64,000 bases of DNA. Origin: Cupriavidus sp. 2SB. GTDB taxonomy: Bacteria; Pseudomonadota; Gammaproteobacteria; Burkholderiales; Burkholderiaceae. Numbering within the stretch: the first letter of the stretch is position 1; each line of letters starts with the position of its first letter. The notes beneath the pieces are model-generated. The model was not told the DNA's origin. It made no database searches and saw only the letters and a list, made by a program, of their open reading frames with translations. The DNA is taken from NCBI RefSeq assembly GCF_005503625.1, contig NZ_SCMX01000024.1, positions 23,168-87,167 on the forward strand, in the 5' to 3' direction. Below, one piece after another: positions 59,281-64,000 of the stretch. Position numbers and translations under genes: made by a program.

Positions 59281-60123
59281 CTATCGCGTGAGTAGTTGTG
59301 CTGCCCGGGAAAGGTCGTTCAGGACCCGCTCGGCAGATTTTTCGATCCCCCGATCCGATCTGCCGCGGAGTTCGGGGCGGGGGAGGGGGAGCTTCGATGC
59401 CTTGGCTTCTGCCGGCAAACTTGGGAAGAAGACCAAGCCGGCCATCGCTTCAAGCTCAGGGAGTGAGACGACCTCGTAGGCTGTCCCGGGTTCGTTGTTG
59501 ACAACGTAGGCCGCTCCCTTCTGTGCGGCTGGGTCGAAGACGACCTTGAAAATCCGGTCCGGGACCAGGATGCGTCCATTGAGCTGTTTGACTTTGGCGC
59601 CGGTGAAGAGTGGGCCGGTGATGACATAGAGCGAGCCGCGACGCTCGACAAGGTTGCGGACGGCCATCTCGATTCCGGCAAAAAGGTGCCGGTTGTTGTC
59701 CGGGTCCTGCGCAACGATGTTGCTGAGCGTGAAGCTCTCATACTGGGCCTCTGGAGTGCTCATATCGCCACTCGGAGCGAGGTGGCCTCGATCCATCCCC
59801 GAGCGTGCGAAGTCCGCGAGCTCGGCGCGGTCCTTGGATGGGAGGCGTGAATCAGGGTGAAACGCGTCCGCCCGTTGTAGCGAACGGGCTGCGCGAACAC
59901 GCGACGGCGTGAGATGTTCCGCCGACCAGATTGCCGCACGGCTTAGGGGCGAATGCATGACGGCGAACTCGGTAAAGCAGAGCTCCGTAGCGCCCTGCGC
60001 CAGGCGGGCGTTCGCGACGATAGGCGCCGTGCCCTGGTAGTAGCTTCGCGCGCAGGCTGGGTCTTGCGCGTACCCCGGGATTGCCAGCACGCACAGCAGG
60101 GCGGCGAGCAGGTGCGATTTCAT
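59281..60123 (-). CDS. Exported DNA/RNA non-specific endon­uclease
   Basis: A 280-residue protein with signal peptide SHLLAALLCVLAIPGYAQ. The catalytic motif MDRGHLAPSGDM (about 108-119) holds the DRGH histidine; the metal-binding Asn is in QDPDNNRHLFAG. The family (EndA/NucA-like, PF01223) includes plasmid-encoded periplasmic nucleases. ATG 60123 overlaps the VRR-NUC stop. A periplasmic nuclease on a plasmid could degrade incoming DNA or serve nutrient scavenging. Confidence 0.88.
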   Translation of the reverse strand: MKSHLLAALLCVLAIPGYAQDPACARSYYQGTAPIVANARLAQGATELCFTEFAVMHSPLSRAAIWSAEHLTPSRVRAARSLQRADAFHPDSRLPSKDRAELADFARSGMDRGHLAPSGDMSTPEAQYESFTLSNIVAQDPDNNRHLFAGIEMAVRNLVERRGSLYVITGPLFTGAKVKQLNGRILVPDRIFKVVFDPAAQKGAAYVVNNEPGTAYEVVSLPELEAMAGLVFFPSLPAEAKASKLPLPRPELRGRSDRGIEKSAERVLNDLSRAAQLLTR

Positions 60124-60635
60124 CGTAGTCTGGTCCTCTTTGGCGGCTCGTACACAGTGCAAGGAGAGATCCCCTGACCAATGCGTGCAGGGATGAAGTC
60201 GGCAAGTTGAGATGCGTCATCGACCCAGCCGGCCAATCCTCCGTTCTGCGCCACGTTCCGAAGGAATGCCCATTGATCGTCGGTGGGCTCCTTTCCCGGG
60301 CGCTTCACTTCCACAGCGAAGAATCGACCGTCTTTCAGTTGTCCGACGATGTCTGAGACGCCAGGGATAGAGAACCGGACAAAGCGCTTCTGATCCCCTT
60401 CGCCGTACACAGCCACGCCTGTGTTCATGCGCATGACCCAGGCAACGCTGGGATGCTGCTCGAGCAGCTCCATGCATGCCAGCAGTACTTTGGTTTCGCG
60501 CGGCGACGGCGGATCGGTCGGCTTCGCTCTCGCCGCCCGCTTCGTGGGCTTCTCCTGGGGAACCACCGGCGTGCTGGTCTTCTGAACACGACCGAGCAGC
60601 GCCTCGTACTCCTTCTCGCTGAGCCGTTTTCCCAT
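60120..60635 (-). CDS. VRR-NUC domain nuclease
   Basis: A 171-residue protein. After a lysine/proline-rich N-terminus, the VRR-NUC fold reads SPRETKVLLACMELLEQHPSVAWVMRMNTGVA, IPGVSDIVGQLKDGRFFAVEVKRPGKEPTDDQ (the D and ExK residues) and FLRNVAQNGGLAGWVDD. Phage and plasmid VRR-NUC proteins are structure-specific nucleases, some acting on Holliday junctions. It is the third gene of the ParM operon. Confidence 0.88.
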   Translation of the reverse strand: MGKRLSEKEYEALLGRVQKTSTPVVPQEKPTKRAARAKPTDPPSPRETKVLLACMELLEQHPSVAWVMRMNTGVAVYGEGDQKRFVRFSIPGVSDIVGQLKDGRFFAVEVKRPGKEPTDDQWAFLRNVAQNGGLAGWVDDASQLADFIPARIGQGISPCTVYEPPKRTRLR

Positions 60636-60637
60636 TG

Positions 60638-61228
60638 CTAGCCGAACATGTCGCCAAGTTTTTCCAGTGCTTCGAGCGCAACGGGGTCGAAGCTCTGGGG
60701 GCTCGCCGGCGCCGGTTGCGTGGCAGGGACGGTTCCAGGGTTTGCGGCAACGGCAATGGCAGGGGGCACGATCGTGGCAGGCGTTTCCGCTTCCTCCACA
60801 CCCTGCGCGAGAAGTGGTTGGATGGGCTCGACCACGGTTTCGCGCAAGGGTGGTGGTTGCTCCGCCGGCGCCACTGCTACCGGAGACGGGGTAGCAGGAC
60901 GGGCAGCCGGCCGGGCTGAAATTGCGCGGGGCTTCAGCACCCTGGCAGAGCGTCCCTTGGCGCCTCGGCGCACCTGTTTGTCGTGCGGTGCGGATTCGAT
61001 GAGACCCCCGGGACCAGCCAGTGCCTCCTCAATGGCGTCATCCAATGTTCCTGCATCCCGGTGCTTGATGAACCACTGATACAGGACGCCCCTGATGAGA
61101 GGGGTTTCGGTCCGGTATGGCATTTCTGCGAGGAACTCAAGAGCCCCAGGGCAGGTTGCCTCCGCGATCACCAAGTTGATGCGCCGCTCCGGTTCGTCTG
61201 GGTCGAACACCCGGATGAGCTTAGGCAT
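60638..61228 (-). CDS. Putative ParM partner (ParR/StbB-like position)
   Basis: A 196-residue protein. The N-terminal 75 residues are structured (PKLIRVFDPDEPERRINLVIAEATCPGALEFLAEM, ETPLIRGVLYQWFIKHRDAG); the remainder is a proline/alanine linker ending in a short helix (FDPVALEALEKLGDMFG). Its start overlaps the parM stop. Position and size match ParR or StbB adaptors that link ParM filaments to the centromere, but the sequence is not recognisably ParR. Confidence 0.6.
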   Translation of the reverse strand: MPKLIRVFDPDEPERRINLVIAEATCPGALEFLAEMPYRTETPLIRGVLYQWFIKHRDAGTLDDAIEEALAGPGGLIESAPHDKQVRRGAKGRSARVLKPRAISARPAARPATPSPVAVAPAEQPPPLRETVVEPIQPLLAQGVEEAETPATIVPPAIAVAANPGTVPATQPAPASPQSFDPVALEALEKLGDMFG

Positions 61229-62249
61229 CTACGGTTTCCTGTTGGCTCTGCCGCTTCATTGCTTGGCGCAGCGCCACGCCCATGCCGTAACGGCCGAAGC
61301 CATTCGCTACTGACATGCGGGGGTTGTCAAGGAGAATGCAGTGCGACCACTTCTTCTTGATTTCTTCGTAGAGCAGCGGAGCGCCGCCGCCGGCCAGGAT
61401 CACGCCGTGCAACTTCCGCACGTCCATGGACAGCAAGGAGTCGGCCTTGGCGTTGATCTTCTGGGCAACGTGCGAGACCGCCTTTGCAACTTCTTCTGAG
61501 ATGTCGATTTCTTGACCAAACTGCAAAATCGACTTGGTCCGGATCGCGGTTTCGCACTCGATGAGATTCGAGTGAATCCCGCGGCCATCGAGAATGCGTA
61601 CCAGATGCTCCGCGGCGAAATTCAGCCCTTCGCATGTGCCGGCGCCGCGTTCAACGTACTGCCCTTCGAGCATCAGTAGAAAGTCGGTCGTGAAGTGGCC
61701 GACTTCGATGACAGCCCAACTCTTCGTCCGATCGGATGCGTCCTTGATATGACTCCGGATCGGGAGCCCCTTCTCGTCCAAGTAGAAGTCGCAATACGCG
61801 CCCATGGGTTGGGGCAGGACGCGCATCTCGGCCTTGACGATACGTTCCGTGACCTCTTTGAGTCGAGCTTGCTGGGAAGAGAACAAGTTCGCCGGGGTAC
61901 CGATCACGAGAAGCGGTTTGTCGAGGCCGGGAACCCCCATGGCTTCAAAGCGCTTCATGGTCGAGGCGACCAACGCCTGGTACTCGGGGGTGTTGATCCA
62001 GTCGTTCGACAGACCGGCATTGGCGCCGGGACTGCCCTGGAGCCGAGCCGTGTCGCCCGTGAAGAACTGCTTTCCCTCGATTTCGACGGTTTCGATGGCG
62101 GCTCGCCGCGCGGTAGTCTCGTCTGAGATCCCGATGGCAGGCGAGACGATGGAGGGGAAGGTGAGGTGGTAGGACTCGCCTTGGGCAAAGGCTACGGCCT
62201 TGACGGCGCTTCGGCCCACGTCGAGGCCAATGATGGTTTGGGTAAGCAT
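61221..62249 (-). CDS. Actin-like plasmid segregation ATPase (ParM/StbA-like)
   Basis: A 342-residue actin-fold protein. Phosphate-1 loop IIGLDVGRSAVKAVAF (about 5-20), phosphate-2 region WAVIEVGHFTTDFLLM (about 185-200) and adenosine motif GVILAGGGAPLL (about 295-306) are present. The ATG 62249 is chosen because the fold begins there; no strong ribosome binding site is seen. Filament-forming ParM proteins push plasmid copies apart. It heads the leftward operon down to 58400. Confidence 0.88.
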   Translation of the reverse strand: MLTQTIIGLDVGRSAVKAVAFAQGESYHLTFPSIVSPAIGISDETTARRAAIETVEIEGKQFFTGDTARLQGSPGANAGLSNDWINTPEYQALVASTMKRFEAMGVPGLDKPLLVIGTPANLFSSQQARLKEVTERIVKAEMRVLPQPMGAYCDFYLDEKGLPIRSHIKDASDRTKSWAVIEVGHFTTDFLLMLEGQYVERGAGTCEGLNFAAEHLVRILDGRGIHSNLIECETAIRTKSILQFGQEIDISEEVAKAVSHVAQKINAKADSLLSMDVRKLHGVILAGGGAPLLYEEIKKKWSHCILLDNPRMSVANGFGRYGMGVALRQAMKRQSQQETVDA

Positions 62250-62387
62250 GAAATTCTCACAGTGCAGAGTCGAAAAGGCCCCGCAACCGGGGCCGGCCAC
62301 CGATGCGCAATCCGCTGTGCGCAATGTGTACTGCTCATTGTTCACTGCAGATACCGCACCTGTTACGCGTCCGCATTTTAGAATACA

Positions 62388-62396
62388 TAACACGTA
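62388..62396 (+). promoter_or_regulatory. TAACACGTA motif with adjoining TTGACA
   Basis: The motif runs straight into TTGACA (62397-62402), a -35-like hexamer facing the rightward gene at 62485. It may serve both that gene and the divergent parM operon. Confidence 0.5.
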
Positions 62397-62484
62397 TTGA
62401 CAAGGCGACTGTAGCGAATGGAGAATTCGCCTCCGGGGGACGTTTACGGAGTTCCGTACTCAACCCCCAAAGGACGCTTAATAC

Positions 62485-63009
62485 ATGGTACGTACTCAAC
62501 CCCCCGAGATCGACGATTTTGCAGTTGCCCTCACCGCCGCCCGAAAAGCGGTCGAGGAGACGGAGAACCTTATCCGAACCATTGATACAACCCTCGAACG
62601 AATCGACCAGCTGATGTACGTGATGCAGCCGTTTCAGTCCGGCCGAATCGGCATAAAGCGGTCGCTAAGTAAGCGGAAATTGCGCTGGGAAGTGCGAATC
62701 TTTCGGCAGCTCCGTAGCCGCAAGTGGGTCTCCTCGTTTGCGAGCCACAAGGGGTTGCGGCGCCGCGTGAAGCGTTCCCGGGAGTGGGAGGCAAACTACA
62801 AGTTCCTGCAGTTGCTCTGCGATCGAGTCACCCTGCTGTTTGAGTTGCGGTCGCAAGCGGTGGACCGGCTCTGGCGTTTCTCGCATGGATCGACCCGTTC
62901 CACCAGGGCCCGAGAGGCTGCGATAAGCGACACGGTCGCCCTAGTGGACGGGCTGCTGGAGCGGATCGAGGCACGGTTCGAAGGCGATATGGAACTTGAG
63001 GACGAATAG
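62485..63009 (+). CDS. Hypothetical coiled-coil protein, 174 aa
   Basis: Almost wholly helical and basic in the middle (FAVALTAARKAVEETENLIRTIDTTLERIDQLMYVM, RSLSKRKLRWEVRIFRQLRSRKW, ISDTVALVDGLLERIEARFEG). The leader holds a direct repeat of GTACTCAACCCCC (62455 and 62491), the second covering the start codon region. No family recognised; a DNA- or centromere-binding role is possible next to parM. Confidence 0.6.
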   Translation: MVRTQPPEIDDFAVALTAARKAVEETENLIRTIDTTLERIDQLMYVMQPFQSGRIGIKRSLSKRKLRWEVRIFRQLRSRKWVSSFASHKGLRRRVKRSREWEANYKFLQLLCDRVTLLFELRSQAVDRLWRFSHGSTRSTRAREAAISDTVALVDGLLERIEARFEGDMELEDE

Positions 63010-63035
63010 GCTAAGCGGGATCAATGCCGACCAAG

Positions 63036-63071
63036 GCCCTGGTGCAGAGACTGTGCCGGGGCTTTTTCTTT
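63036..63071 (+). terminator. Rho-independent terminator
   Basis: GCCCTGGTGCA and TGTGCCGGGGC with a 5-base loop, then TTTTTCTTT. Confidence 0.8.
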
Positions 63072-63079
63072 ATGGGTAG

Positions 63080-63612
63080 CGAGTGTCTCGGCCGGGCCGG
63101 ATATTGGGCGAAGATTGGATTGAGGCGGACGTAGAGGAGATAGCTGCCAGGCGGAGGTCCTGTGGGGAGTCGGGATTTCTGCCACGCGGGGTATTGGGCG
63201 GAGGGAGTCCTGGGCTCTGTGCGATGGGAGACGGGACTGGCTCTGGCGGGATCTCGGGTTTGGCCTGTTCTGCGGCTTTGCGTAGTGCGCTGTTCTGCGG
63301 GCGGGTGGATGGGCTGGTTGTCTCACTCTGCCGACCGGTGGTCGTTCTCTCGCCTGCGCGGGTGTCCGCCTTGTTCCCTTGTTCTCTCTCTGTCCGATTG
63401 GGCGGCCGGTGGTCCTGTGCTTGTTGCGGTGGGGCGGGGAGGTAGCCGGCGATGGCTTGGTGCGGAGTGAGCTTGGGCGCGGAGTGAGAACTTCGGTTGG
63501 CGGTGGCTTGGGTTTGGTGTCCCTCGGCGGCCCGTGGTCCGCCGGAGCCTTTGGTGTCGCCGGCGCATCAGCGCGGGCCCCGTGAGGGGCTATGGTTCTG
63601 CCGACGGGATAA
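63080..63612. other. Adenine-poor, G/T-rich tract without a confident gene
   Basis: The plus strand is strongly depleted in A: by hand count about 20 A in the 360 bases 63241-63600. Many frames are open on both strands because TAA, TAG and TGA are rare, so open frames carry no weight. The minus-strand frame 63021-63707 would give a proline/arginine/serine-rich disordered protein. No repeats of clear period were seen. Confidence 0.5.
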
Positions 63613-64000
63613 CTATTTGTCCTGCCGGGGCTCGTTCTGGTGGTGTGCGGGCTGCGCTTGTGCGCCCTCCTGCGTCGGGGTTGTTGCGTCGCCGTGAGCA
63701 TAACCATTTGTCCTCTTCCTTCCTTGTGTCGCCGCGGGATCTCGCTCCCTGTTCTTCCTGAGAGCCGGGTGCGCTGCTGCTGTCCTGGTGCCGGGGCGGG
63801 ATTGGGCTGCTCCTTCTTGCCCGGTCATCTCTCGCCGGAACTGTGGATGGGATCGAATGGATCTAATGGATGAAGGGGAGGGGCGCTCGGCAATCGGGCC
63901 ACCCAGGCCCCGGGTCTCCTGCATATCCCGAAGCAAGTTGGCGGGAAGAAGCTCTCCTGCGAGCAGACGATCCAGGAGAAGAGCGGCTTGTGAAATGGGC
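63613..64000 (-). CDS. C-terminal part of a protein running off the right edge
   Basis: The minus-strand frame is open to base 64000 and reads ISQAALLLDRLLAGELLPAN, LRDMQETRGLGGPIAERPSPSSIRSIRSHPQFRREMTGQEGAAQ, then a low-complexity, glutamine/threonine/arginine-rich tail to a stop at 63613. The first part is ordinary helical protein; the family cannot be told from the fragment. Confidence 0.5.
   Translation of the reverse strand, partial: PISQAALLLDRLLAGELLPANLLRDMQETRGLGGPIAERPSPSSIRSIRSHPQFRREMTGQEGAAQSRPGTRTAAAHPALRKNRERDPAATQGRKRTNGYAHGDATTPTQEGAQAQPAHHQNEPRQDK

Noticed and set aside
63021..63707. 228-residue proline/arginine-rich minus-strand protein
   Set aside because: The strand almost lacks T, so stops are rare by composition; no start signal or domain is seen.

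Overview
The window looks like a stretch of a large, GC-rich proteobacterial plasmid or megaplasmid, probably beta- or gammaproteobacterial; the sequence alone does not settle the genus. The evidence is a Rep_3-type initiator beside a dense iteron field with a perfect DnaA box, a parA-parB operon followed by a cluster of 13-bp palindromes, a second actin-type (ParM-like) partition locus, and long runs of small plasmid-style hypothetical genes. No rRNA, tRNA, CRISPR array or conjugation gene was seen.

Layout. 1-3.7 kb: a left-truncated HNH endonuclease, a DUF3701-type tyrosine recombinase and a nucleotidyltransferase, all overlapping, which look like the end of an integrated element. 3.8-7.2 kb: small hypothetical genes and a fragment of an IS whose full copy lies at 54.8-56.1 kb. 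7.3-18.8 kb: a DNA-repair and mutagenesis island with ku, a MerR-TPR gene and ligD (non-homologous end joining), a NucS-like nuclease, and a LexA-boxed imuA-imuB-dnaE2-yedK operon. 18.8-19.9 kb: pseudogenes and two small genes. 20-27 kb: the plasmid core, parAB, parS-like cluster, rep, iterons and an SSB-like small protein. 27.3-32.6 kb: two tandem membrane GGDEF-EAL proteins, the first catalytically degenerate but with an intact I-site. 32.7-37.4 kb: leftward hypothetical genes, an HDOD protein and two decayed genes. 37.5-46 kb: a rightward series of mostly single-gene units, including a PAPS-reductase-like protein and an adenine methylase, most closed by their own hairpin terminator. 46-58.3 kb: mostly leftward genes including a putative sigma/HTH regulator, a pair of paralogous small proteins, a YqaJ-type nuclease, a lipoprotein, a possible structured RNA and an IS2-group insertion. 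58.4-62.2 kb: a leftward operon with ParM, a partner protein, VRR-NUC and an exported nuclease. 62.4-64 kb: a helical protein, a strikingly adenine-poor tract and a gene running off the right edge.

How it may work together. The core provides replication (Rep plus iterons) and two segregation systems. The accessory load is dominated by DNA ends and damage: Ku/LigD, ImuAB-DnaE2, YedK and several nucleases. Between 39 and 58.3 kb at least 15 gene leaders carry the same short element, TGT/GTT-N3-4-CATYYC, 36-65 bp before the start codon. This is the strongest candidate here for an undescribed system: a plasmid-specific promoter class or regulon. A protein with a sigma-region-2-like N-terminus and two predicted HTH segments (46262-47407) lies in the middle of it. 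Separately, the 9-mer TAACACGTA recurs five times, only in intergenic promoter regions of backbone genes, and looks like an operator. All motif counts were made by eye and are not exhaustive.
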